Shown: positions 8,501-17,168 of the stretch, one piece after another
Layout: each line of letters opens with the position of its first letter
How positions within the stretch are numbered: the first letter of the stretch is position 1
Assembly (NCBI GenBank): GCA_018136815.1
Contig: CM030931.1
Span: forward strand, 11,840,986 to 11,873,585
Length of the DNA stretch: 32,600 nt
Direction: 5' to 3'
Source: Isochrysis galbana
Taxonomy: Eukaryota; Haptophyta; Isochrysidales; Isochrysidaceae
The notes under the pieces: generated by a model
The model's database searches: none
Told to the model about the DNA's origin: nothing
The model's input: the letters and a program-made list of their open reading frames with translations, nothing else
Made by a program: the position numbers and the translations under genes

Positions 8501-11500
8501 GTTGCGCGAGTCGGATGCGAGCGTGAGCAAATCCTTCCACAGCCCATCTGCGAGCGGCTTCATCTCCGAGAACGCTTGATAGTTGATCAACGTACCTGAG
8601 TGGTCCGGGAGCACAGGTGGGCGGTGGTTGGATTCGGGGATGCCACGAAAGCGATAAGTTGGAGGCAGGCGGGGGGGGGGGGGGGGGGGGGGCGTTCAGC
8701 TATCGTCGTCATGAATCAGTTCCGCTTGCTGGGCTCCCATTCACTCGAGGCACTAGATGGGACCTCGCACCAAGGAGGCCGATGACGATGAGCCGTCTTG
8801 AGGACCTTGCAAACGAGTCGAGTAAATCTGGACGAGGAAGCGGCGATGGTAGCTCGAGAGTGAGGAGCTCGTGGTCGTTGTCCTCCTGCGGACAGCCAGA
8901 TGAGGGTATAAAAGCAAGCTTGTATCCCGACAGTCCAATGCGCCGGCTGAGCTTGGGCATAAGGTGGCGAAGCCGGAGCGATACAGGCCGACGCGTCATC
9001 CACCTGAGTGAGAAGCTCCGTCACGAAGTCATCTGCCCAGTACTGGAGCGTGAAACGCTGCACATAGTCATACATGTTGTGATGTCGCTCCTGATGGCCA
9101 TTGGGTACCACATCGGGGCTCATCTCAGCTGCGAGTCAAGCAAAGATGTGTGCACCTCGAGCGCGCGATGCGTGGCTGCGGCTCGTGGCGTCGGGGAGGG
9201 GGGTGCACTCGCTAAGCACCGTCCTTGATCATGCAGACGAGCACGACGGCCTGCGTCCGTGCTCACCTCCCTCTCAGCCTCGGGCATGTGCAGTGCTTCG
9301 TAGAGCGCCGATGCGACCGCGTCCGTATTGAATGGATTGACTAGGATGGCGCCTGACCCAAGAGTTTGCGCCGCTCCGGCAAACTCGGAAAGGATGAGCA
9401 CCCCGTGCTTACGTTGTTGGCAGGCGACGTATTCAAAGCCCACTTCATTCATTCCCTCTCGGAGCGAGGTGATGAGGAGCACGTCTGTGTAGGACAGGTA
9501 CGTGGGTGTGATGAGGATATACTAGTCGAACTGCGCAATCGCGCATTGCACGTGCGGCGTCACAAGGCCGGCTCAAGCCGCGTCGATAGCAAACGCAAGT
9601 TGCAGGCGTTGTGGGGTGGGTGGTGCTGGTGAGGCATGGGATAATGGGACTATGTGAGGCGCCACACAAGCGCGGGGATGTGCTAACCCGAAAGGAAGCA
9701 GAGAGCAGCCATCTCGCACGTCGATATTGGCTGGTCCAGGTAGTGTATCGGCGCGTGGTCTAGGGTGGAAAAACGTCCGTTGATCCTGTGTAGAACAAAA
9801 GTCAAGGTGTAGACAGGCAGCATGAGCGGCCGGCGGTGTGGACCTGGCAGGATGCTGAGCTGCCTCCGCACCTGCCAACAAGCTTGTGGATCTTATTCCT
9901 CAGCTTTTGGTACCGAGCGGTGTCTCCACGTGGCGGCACTGCGATCTGCACGAGCTGGATGCTCCCAGCCATCTCCGGGTGCTGGGCAAGGAATTTGTCG
10001 ATGGCGATGAGCTTGTGTGGGATGCCCTGTGCGGTTTGAGAGATGAAGGTCGGCGGCGGCGGAGTGCGGAGGAACGACGGCGCGTGAACGGAGATGCAGT
10101 GTGGGGCTCGGACGCTGCCGTCGCACACAGCGCGGTGCTTCTAGCAAAGAGGCACGCCGCCAGCCTCGTGGGTTGCCGCGGATAGCACCTTAACGTAATT
10201 GAGCCGATCAACGCCCAACACCAGTTTCTTGCCATCGAACTTCCTCTGCAGCTCGATGACCTTGTCTTTCAGCTCTTTGGATGCAAGGATCTCCTGTGAA
10301 GGGCCGCACAAGTGGGGAGCAGGCTGAAGTGGGGCAGCCCTTGGCAACAGAGCAATCAGTCGAGACGAGGGTCGAGGAGTAGCGAGACGCCTCCCACCTC
10401 GAAGCGCGCATAATTAATGCCAACCGGGAAGGCGTCGACCGTCACCGCTGTCCGCTGGTGGGCATCCAGAATGTAGGTCGACTCCACATTGACATCGGTC
10501 CCCAAGACGGACGAGCATGCAGTCATGAAGTGGCGAACATAATCGTATATCTGAGAGGCGCAGGGGGAATCTGTGAGGCACATTCCGCAGACCGGAGAAC
10601 GCGTGGGGACTATCGTTCAAGGTGTGACGATATTCGTTAGTCCCGCCCACTCGCCTGGAAACCGATCAGATTCGAGGCAAGAACGCCGCGGAGTATCTCT
10701 TTGCGCAGTGGGAGCGTGACGTAGATCTCGGAGGAGGGAAATGGGGTGTGCAAGAACCAGCCAATCTTCATCTTTGGCTTAGCCTCGCGAAGCATCTGGG
10801 CGGCCGGTCCACAGGGATAACGAGGTCAGCGGCCAGGAAATTGCGCGCCTCGCAAGCGGGAGGACGGTGGCCCGCCTCTCGCCTGCGGCAGGAGTGTGAG
10901 GTAGTAGTCGTGGATCCACACGAGGTCGTCGACGCCGCTGGCAATGTCGAGCACGACGGCGGCAAAGTGCCGGTTGAGCGTGGTGTACCCCTGCCACCGC
11001 TTATGGATCATATCGATGTCGGCATCGAGCATCGAAAGAGGGATGTAATGGAAGAGGGGCCACAGTACCTGCATAGCGCACGGGTCGGAAGCTGCGTAGG
11101 TGAGGCGCATACACGCGCGAGACTCACGACTGGCTTGCTCGCTCAACATGCACGCACAGGCTATCCGTACTCCTTAGTCCTCTCGGAGCGCGCTTGACGC
11201 ACACCTCTCCGGCAATCTCCTCTGCATGCTCAAACTGCAACGACGGCACGAACACGGGCACGCATGCGACAGGTTCGAGCATTCTCCGAACAGCTTCTTC
11301 CTCTGCCTTGGAGACGCTCAGGTAGAGGCAGCCGACCCACGTGATGTCAAGACGTCGAATGGACTCGTAGCTGCGCGGGAAGGCGGTGCGGACGGGGCTG
11401 AGCGGTCTGACACCGCATGAGCGTCGCACAAGCAACCACCAGTGCCGCGAGGCTTCTGCCCGCTAGGCAGAGGTGAAAGACGCGCGCTGGTCTCGATACG

Positions 11501-12538
11501 AATGCTGGTCGGCAGAATCGTGACATAACGGCCGCCCCTTGGCGCCCCGTGGCGCCCCGGGGTGAGCGGAAAATGCGGTTTACCCGTAGTACCAGTCACA
11601 CGGCGTCGGATTCATCTCTAGGTGGCCGCCATCCCTCGAGCGGCAGACTTGAAAGGGCAAGTACTGCGTGCACACGACGAGCCTTCGACGAGCCTCTGTC
11701 GGTGCCTGAGCCTTTGCTGCCTCCTGCAGAGGGCCACGTAGGCGAGGCGTAAGCTTGGGGCATGACGCAGCTCATGTGCGCTAATGTCGCAGCACCACCG
11801 CCGAGTGGGTGCGCAAACCTTCTTCTTGATCTTCTCCTTGGCGAGCTGCCCCTCGAGCTTCTGGATTTGGGCTAGGAGCGCCCGCTCCTTCTCGCTCATC
11901 GTACCCCCTTTCGATGCAGCCACCCCGAGCGGCGCAGGGAAGGCATCGTGCCCGCTGCTGCTGCCGTGCCTCTCCCACGGGGGAGGACCTGCGCCACCTG
12001 GCGAACCTGTCTCCCTCTGCGCCGGAGCGCTGGCTGGCGTGCCAGTAGCTGCGGCCTGCGCGAACCTGGCCGGTAGCGCCATCTCTGACGGCACCGAGTG
12101 TGTCCACGGGCCGTCGCACCTCGAGTCGCACGAGTCCCCTCCCGACCTCACCCCCAGTGCCTGTGCCAGCTCAAAATCTCTTACATGCGGCGAGAGCATC
12201 CCCTCTCCGCCAAGGAGAGAGTGCCTCGACCCGGCATGCCGAGCAGATGTGAGCCTGCGCCCAGCCGCGAGGTCCGCCTCGTCTTCGATAGAGACGAGGG
12301 GCCCCATCCCCATCCGTTCGCGCTCAGTGTGGCCCATCAGAGAGGAAGCAGAAGAGCCGGAGACAACAAGAGCGTCAGCGATTGCGGAGAGAGGCCTTCC
12401 CTGGGTATGGGCGTGGGAAGAGGCGCCGACGCCCTGCAGCGCGCCGCCCGCCTCGTAGAGCGACTCGTCGCGGCGACCCTCTTCCACCCCGCAGACGGAG
12501 CGGAAGTCGTGGGACGAGGCGCGGGGAGGGAGGGGCAT
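5597..12538 (-). CDS. Trehalose-6-P synthase / phosphatase fusion, two TPP domains
   Basis: The 19-exon model keeps frame at every junction (about 1,477 codons). Exons, minus strand: 12538-11819, 11723-11584, 11370-11205, 11068-10883, 10795-10655, 10550-10398, 10293-10189, 10026-9872, 9785-9688, 9484-9267, 9090-9004, 8885-8771, 8595-8456, 8304-8066, 7984-7946, 7812-7737, 7535-7053, 6916-6674, 6526-5597. Domains: a disordered N-terminus with a short coiled coil (to about 240); a GT20 trehalose-6-phosphate synthase domain (250-723) with WIHDYYL, HTPFPSSEIY, GVDRLNYVKG and LREGMNEVGFEYVACQ; a TPP-like domain (748-1105) whose nucleophile motif reads GLLGTL, not DYDGTL; and an intact TPP domain (1150-1400) with DYDGTLTP (nucleophile Asp near 1174), SGR and GDDVTDEDAF. 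The N-terminal NRLP motif of active synthases reads QYLP, as in plant class II TPS. It should dephosphorylate trehalose-6-phosphate; synthase activity is doubtful. The start at 12538 is the first in-frame ATG, but an upstream exon is possible. Confidence 0.93.
8017..8036 (-). repeat. Poly-C tract in an intron of the trehalose gene
   Basis: A run of about 19 G on the plus strand is a run of C on the coding strand, inside the 81-base intron between exons 14 and 15. A longer run at 8672-8692 sits in the intron between exons 12 and 13. Both may serve as polypyrimidine tracts. Confidence 0.8.
8672..8692 (-). repeat. Poly-C tract in an intron of the trehalose gene
   Basis: About 20 consecutive C on the coding strand inside the intron between exons 12 and 13, roughly 80 bases upstream of its 3' splice site. 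Such runs are error-prone in sequencing, so the length is approximate. Confidence 0.8.
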
Positions 12539-13508
12539 ATTTGGGGGGCGGGGGGCGGGAGGAGCGGGGGCGGGGGGGGAGGGAGAGGCACGGCGGGAGA
12601 AGGAAAGGGAAGAGGAGAGTAGATGTTCTACGGGAGAGGCGGGGCGGGGGGCGGGGGGAGAAGGACAGAGATGTGTGAGAGGAGAGAGAGATAGGGAGAG
12701 CTACCAAAAGGATGGAGGCGAGAAGAACCCTCATCGACGCGCCAGAGAGGGAAGAGAGGGAGAGGAGCGAGGAGAACACAAAAAATAATACTTGACTAGG
12801 AGGGAAAAGAGGAGAGGCGACGGGAGATGGGGGGTACTGTACTGATTGTAAAGGAGCAAAGGTAGATGAGTTTGCAGGGAGAGGGGGGCCACCTCCCAGC
12901 TGAAATCAAGTGAAATCTCGCATTTCCCCCCTCTGTGTGGCTCACCCTCTCTCTCTCTTCTCGCTCAGAAGCTTCTCGGCCTCTCCTGGCAGCATTTTTT
13001 CATGGAGTAGCAATATCATACTACTTCTTGTGCCCGGATGAGAGGATGTGGCTCTGGATGGACGAGAGCGGTCCACACGTCCACACACATAGTACTCTAG
13101 TAGAGTAGAAGACATAGGACATACGAGTACGGGTATGAATATACGAAGGCAGATTTTATATTTTACTTTCGCAGGTATCTGGGATCGGCGAGCTTCTTGT
13201 TGGTGGGAGATTGCGACTTGGTCTACATACAATACAAAACATTTCACTTATCCATACGCATACGAGGGTTTTCTAGGCCACTCAACAGCAACACAACGGT
13301 CGGAGGGGGGGGGGGTTCGAGGGGGGGGGGGTTCGTTGAGTCACTCTTAGGGTTAGGGCGGTCAAACAGCAAACAGGGCTTTAAACTTCTATGGGTGAAA
13401 ATTCACCAAGTCAAGATTGAGGTTTTATCACTATCACGCGATATTAGGGTATGCTACTGGTAATGGGTATATTGTATATTGTATATTGGGCAGAATGCAG
13501 AATCTTCA
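12539..13508. other. Upstream region of the trehalose gene, no gene seen
   Basis: It holds the likely promoter and 5' leader of the trehalose gene. The part next to the start (12540-12780) is strongly purine-rich on the plus strand. A minus-strand frame at 12780-12690 begins with a hydrophobic, signal-like segment before a possible splice donor, but nothing ties it to the gene. Two poly-G runs lie at 13305-13331, and a copy of the ggcggtcaaacag motif at 13354-13386. Confidence 0.4.
13354..13386 (+). repeat. Dispersed short motif (ggcggtcaaacag...gggct), copy 1
   Basis: The string tagggcggtcaaacag followed by aacagggctttaaac recurs in inverse orientation at 17849-17877 and in direct orientation at 22611-22629. 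No gene is attached to any of the three. Confidence 0.75.
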
Positions 13509-13509
13509 A

Positions 13510-13572
13510 CCTACTTTTATAAGTGGGGGTCAATGGGGGCCTCGCGCCCCCCTCTCTCCCTCTCTCCATCGC
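13510..13572 (+). repeat. Hairpin-rich dispersed repeat, degenerate copy G
   Basis: The order ctacttttataagtg, caatggggg, ctcgcg, cccccctctctccc mirrors the first 60 bases of copies A and B (ctaagtttatactt, ccatgggggg, cacgag, cccccctctctcc). It is more diverged and lacks the second half. Confidence 0.5.
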
Positions 13573-14029
13573 GGACACCCCCCGGGGTGGGCCCGTACAA
13601 TCAACCTCAGCCAACCAGTCTTACCATATGGGACTGTCGAACCATCGAGAGAAGAGAGAAAAGAGGAGGGAATGTCTCTCGAAAACGAACGTGAGACGCT
13701 CGAAAACACGAGGCTGTCCGTCAATTCTGCACGTCAACGCGAAAACAAAACTACTTTTTGTGCTCCATGTTCCATGTTGGGATGTTGTGCTATAAAAATA
13801 AAAACGGGCGAACTATTATTGACTAGCCTGTACTTGGCGGGCACGACTTGTGTGTCTCCGAACGTGAATGGCCCTGGACCTGGAGGCCATTCGTGTGTAC
13901 AAAAAATTCCATAAGCTGGCTCGAGATGAGCGCGAAGCTGCCCGTGTCCAATCGTGAATCACGACACGATAAGGCTGTGAATAGGAATAGGTAATAGGTT
14001 TGGTTTGGAGCTAACATGTTTAAAGTATA

Positions 14030-14115
14030 TAGTGCCTTTCGCGGCTATCTTGATATATAGAGATAGTGCCCTTAGGCTATCTTGTTACACAGAGATAGTG
14101 CCCCTTCGCAACCTA
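14030..14115 (+). repeat. Tandem repeat of 32-34 bases with internal hairpin
   Basis: About two and a half units start with tagtgcc at 14030, 14064 and 14096. Each full unit contains ctatctt...agagatag, whose ends pair (CTATCT with AGATAG). The first unit is 34 bases and the second 32, with scattered changes. Confidence 0.8.
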
Positions 14116-14457
14116 TTATCAGTATTATCACTATTATCTAGATGTTAGCATATTAGGTTATAGTTATAGTAGGTAGTAGGTAGTAAGTTTACATAGGTGT
14201 ATAGGTATATATAGGTATATATAGATCGAGATAGCCCTGAGTTAGGCCTTAGCTCCGTCGTGGTCGTGCGCGTGGTCGTGCGCAAGGCGCAGGGCAGCGC
14301 CGTCCGACGTCCGAAGATGAATCCGTCCGAGATAAGTTTGAAATCTACCTCTCTCTCCCTCTTGAGAAGAACATGGACATTAACGTACATCAACAAGAAA
14401 ATCTAACGGAGCCCCCTGGCTGCCCTACCCGGCGCCTCCGAGCGGGGGGGGAAGGGG
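14116..14457. other. Spacer upstream of the JmjC gene
   Basis: AT-rich with short TATA-containing repeats (aggtatatat twice, about 14200-14222) and then the likely promoter and leader of the 14458 gene. No gene seen. Confidence 0.4.
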
Positions 14458-15426
14458 ATGGCGGCGTCCGACGGCTGGCGGCAGCGGATGGTGGCGGTCG
14501 GGCTGCCCTGGCGCTTTCTTGAAACGGTGGGTTGGAAGCCGTCCGAGGTGGCCGAGATAGATCTGGCTCAGCTGCCGGCACATGTTGCTGCCAACACGCC
14601 CGCACTGCTGCGTTCGCACACTACAGACTGGCCTCCCACACGCTGGAGCGCCTCTACCGTTGGCGAGGCATGCGGCGACCGCACGGTGCCTGTGCGGCTG
14701 ATGGACGGGGAAACGGGACTGCCCCTCGCGCCAAGGGACACCGGACAGAAATATGCCGTCGAGAAGCTTCCCATTGTCGAGGCTATGGCTGAGCTCGAAC
14801 GCGTGGCGAGCGTAGGCGGCCGTGCGCGCAGGTATTTGGCGCAACTGCAGCTGAGGCACGAGCTGCCCGAGCTCGCGCACGAGGCGCGACCGCCGCCAGG
14901 AGCGTTGTCTTGTCTGGGACTCCTCTCGCGCACCTCGCCCGCTGCCTACTTTGGCGTGGGTAATTGCACACCCCTCCACTTTGATGTGCCCGAGAACCTA
15001 CTGTGTGTTGTGCGCGGGCGCAAGGATGTGCGCCTCTGGCACCCTGCGCTCGGCGACGCACTCGTAGGGGATGCCCGTGACAAGTCCATTGTCGTGGAAG
15101 CACCGTGGACCACGCTCTACTCTGGCGATGTCCTCTACATCCCCTCGTGCTGGTGGCACGAGGTGAGCTGTCCACCAGGCGAGTTGAGCATCTCTATAAG
15201 CTATTGGGCCGACTCACCGCATGGCAAGATGGAGGCGCGCAACCTCGAGGAGGAGATTGAGTCCTCCGGCGACAGCGCCAGCATTGGACGCGCCGCCCAA
15301 CTTAACGATGCCGTCACCTCGGGGAGTGGCGGGCAGGAATCAAGGGATGGGACGGAGACGGCCATGCGTTGGGAGTTTGAAGCGTTGATGACATCAGACA
15401 AGGCGACAACCAAGGGAATAGTGTGA
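14458..15426 (+). CDS. JmjC/cupin-type Fe(II)- and 2-oxoglutarate-dependent oxygenase
   Basis: A single-exon gene of 322 residues; the start context ggggATGGCG is good. The protein belongs to the small JmjC hydroxylases (the JMJD5/JMJD7/FIH-like cupin group). Before the domain is the typical YLAQLQLRHELPEL helix (about 126-139). The double-stranded beta-helix carries the facial triad: His174 and Asp176 in TPLHFDVPENLL, and His234 in DVLYIPSCWWHEV. Asn180 and the RGRKDVRLWHP strand (about 187-196) follow the family pattern for cofactor binding. Such enzymes hydroxylate protein side chains or tRNA bases; the substrate here cannot be told. It has no signal peptide, so it is probably cytosolic or nuclear. 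The last 70 residues are acidic/Ser-rich and probably disordered. Absence of introns contrasts with the neighbouring trehalose gene. Nothing looks broken and all three metal ligands are present. Confidence 0.85.
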   Translation: MAASDGWRQRMVAVGLPWRFLETVGWKPSEVAEIDLAQLPAHVAANTPALLRSHTTDWPPTRWSASTVGEACGDRTVPVRLMDGETGLPLAPRDTGQKYAVEKLPIVEAMAELERVASVGGRARRYLAQLQLRHELPELAHEARPPPGALSCLGLLSRTSPAAYFGVGNCTPLHFDVPENLLCVVRGRKDVRLWHPALGDALVGDARDKSIVVEAPWTTLYSGDVLYIPSCWWHEVSCPPGELSISISYWADSPHGKMEARNLEEEIESSGDSASIGRAAQLNDAVTSGSGGQESRDGTETAMRWEFEALMTSDKATTKGIV

Positions 15427-15778
15427 GACTTGGGGCGGCAAGAAGAGTGGTTGTCATTGCTAGTGCGGTGACGAGGGAACTGGCGGCAACGGAGGTGGTG
15501 GTGAGGGCAGTCAGTGCTGGCGAGAGCTTCGGCGGAGGGGGCGGCGGTAGAGGCGGTGATGGCGGTGGTCGCGGGAGGGGGTCGACGGCAAAGGCGTCGG
15601 CGGTCAAGGGGGTGGTGGGGCGGCGATGGAGGCTGTGGCGAGAGCGGTGGCGGTGAGGGTATTGACGGCCGGGTCGGGATACGATGGCGAGGCAGCGAGC
15701 AGCGTGGCATAACATCCATACTGGAAGTCATTTTGTGTGGTAAATGCTGGAATTCTTGTGTAGGCGGCTTTGATCAAG
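15427..15778. other. Spacer after the JmjC gene, G-rich
   Basis: Purine-rich on the plus strand with runs such as ggcggagggggcggcggtag. It can be read as Gly/Arg-rich peptide in several frames but shows no gene structure. The last part (to 15778) directly precedes a consensus 5' splice sequence. Confidence 0.4.
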
Positions 15779-15986
15779 GTAAGTGCTTATACTTAGTTCA
15801 CATGGGGGAGACGCACTGTTACAAGGCAGACAAGGGACTTGGAGTGGGGGCTCCCAAGGCGGGCAGGACACGCGAGGGAGAGGCAAGAGAGGCCAGGGGC
15901 TGAGACCCAGCCTCCCCTTCGCCCAGAGCTGCCTGTGGCCGGCACTCCGGCCTCTGGCCTCCTCAACACCTTTGTGTTGTATTCAG
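15779..15986 (+). repeat. Dispersed repeat copy D with intron-like ends
   Basis: It begins gtaagtgcttatacttagttcacatggggg, matching the opening of the hairpin-rich repeat family, but with G in place of the first C so that it reads as a consensus 5' splice site (AAG then GTAAGT). It ends in ttgtgttgtattcag, a good 3' splice site. The second half (about 15872-15960, gcgagggagaggcaag...) matches 23151-23240 in copy B. I did not recognise coding sequence on either side. Confidence 0.6.
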
Positions 15987-16204
15987 GCCTGTTGGCATGA
16001 ACACCTTGCCATGAGCACGAGCCTTCTTCGTTATATACCGTCTTCTATGTGTGTCGTTGTCACGCGCAAGGCATGCAGATTCGGACTCTCCCTGGGCTCG
16101 AGTCTCAAGTTCTTGTTCTCCGATTTTCGGTCTCGAAATTCGAAGATTTTTATTTTTACTGTTACGGTCAATGTCGACGCGCGGAACGCCATTAGACTGT
16201 CACA

Positions 16205-16303
16205 AAGATTGAGCTTTTGGCCGCGTTAGAATCCATTCGGAATTGGAGACCCTACTCATGGGGCCGCCATTTCACCCTCGTCGTTGATCATTCCGCGCTA
16301 TGA
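16205..16303 (+). mobile_element. Ty3/gypsy retrotransposon relic (RNase H segment)
   Basis: A 32-codon stretch on the plus strand reads as the start of the RNase H domain that follows reverse transcriptase in Ty3/gypsy-type pol genes. It contains IELLAALESIRNWRPY, the WGRH turn and FTLVVDHSAL, in the order and spacing of the family (the usual form has TDH followed by AL). It stops at TGA 16301-16303, and the reverse transcriptase expected upstream is not visible. It is a short, decayed fragment. The sequence to about 16690 stays partly open but I recognise no further domain. Confidence 0.7.
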
Positions 16304-16506
16304 TGCCTGGCTCTCCCGCCGAACCTTCGGATTCGTATCCGTAATTCTTTTCACAATAACGGCGTTGGCGCCCTCGAACACTTGCGGGGCTTCTATCGCG
16401 GCAGGCGAGGTACTGATGCCGGTGATTACACCGCCTATCTCGCCTCTGCTCAGAAGAGTCTCATCGACCCTCGAGCCGATCTAGACTTGAACGATCTCAG
16501 CTACGA

Positions 16507-16574
16507 CCGCGTCAGCTGCCGGCTCGATCGAACGGCCCTCTGCCTATGAGCCTATAGTCATCGCGTGTTCGACA
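16507..16574 (+). repeat. 68-base direct repeat, copy 1
   Basis: Identical to 17089-17156 except for three substitutions. It lies in the sequence following the RNase H relic and is probably part of the same element or of a related one. Confidence 0.95.
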
Positions 16575-16692
16575 GAGGGCCCACAAGACCTTCATTGAAC
16601 ATTAATTATGAGGAGTATGTCACTCAAGTCCGTGCCGAGCTCGGCGCCCGGCGACCAATGGCCAACGTGTTCATTTCTTCTCGCAGCACGCA

Positions 16693-16830
16693 CTAAGTTT
16701 ATACTTGGTTGACCCATGGGGGGGCACGAGCCCCCCCCTCTCTCCACTCCTCCCCTGCCATGGGGGAGGAACCACCCATCCTCCTGGCACGCCTGATGGC
16801 TTGCCAGGAGGCCACTGCCCTACTGACCGG
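16693..16830 (+). repeat. Hairpin-rich dispersed repeat, copy A
   Basis: Starts ctaagtttatacttgg, then gacccatgggggggcacg agccccccc (hairpin), ctctctccactcctcccc, tgccatgggggagg (second hairpin), ccaccc, and cctcctggca...tgccaggagg (third hairpin, 10-base perfect arms). It lies between the two copies of the 68-base repeat. Confidence 0.92.
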
Positions 16831-17003
16831 CAACTTTTTGAGTCCCCGCGTTGTAGTCCCTCGTGTCTACCTTGGACCTAAGAAGCTCTCATTCTCATTC
16901 TCTCTCTCTTCCACTAGCTCGCTAGCTAGCCTCGTCCCTACTCTCCGACGCCACGCGTTGCAATCCTCTGAACCTCAGTCCACCTCTTCGCTCATAGCGC
17001 TCG

Positions 17004-17168
17004 ATGGCAGACACTGTCAGGCCCTACTACTCCTACTATGACCTCTCAAACATCTTCCCGCCAGCAACAAACAACGACTCTTTCACGGCCGCGTCAGCTG
17101 CCGGCTCGATCGAACGGCCCTCTGCCTACGAGCCTGTAGTCATCGCATGTTCGACACCAGCGGCATAA
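17004..17168 (+). other. Short open frame with a duplicated segment
   Basis: ATG to TAA, 54 residues, beginning MADTVRPYYSYYDLSNIF and containing the 68-base repeat read as AAGSIERPSAYEPVVIACS. The copy at 16507-16574 keeps the same frame open with one conservative change (V to I). The minus strand is also partly open (17094-17618, 174 residues, with TNAAVHAWLTSLRVEAAYA). I cannot decide which strand is coding; either would fit a piece of a retroelement gag region. No family recognised. Confidence 0.25.
17089..17156 (+). repeat. 68-base direct repeat, copy 2
   Basis: Matches 16507-16574 with three substitutions. Neighbouring sequence on both sides differs between the two copies. Confidence 0.95.

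Noticed and set aside
13347-13358. Telomere-like TTAGGGTTAGGG
   Set aside because: Two units only, which is expected by chance or as part of the ggcggtcaaacag motif; no telomeric array.
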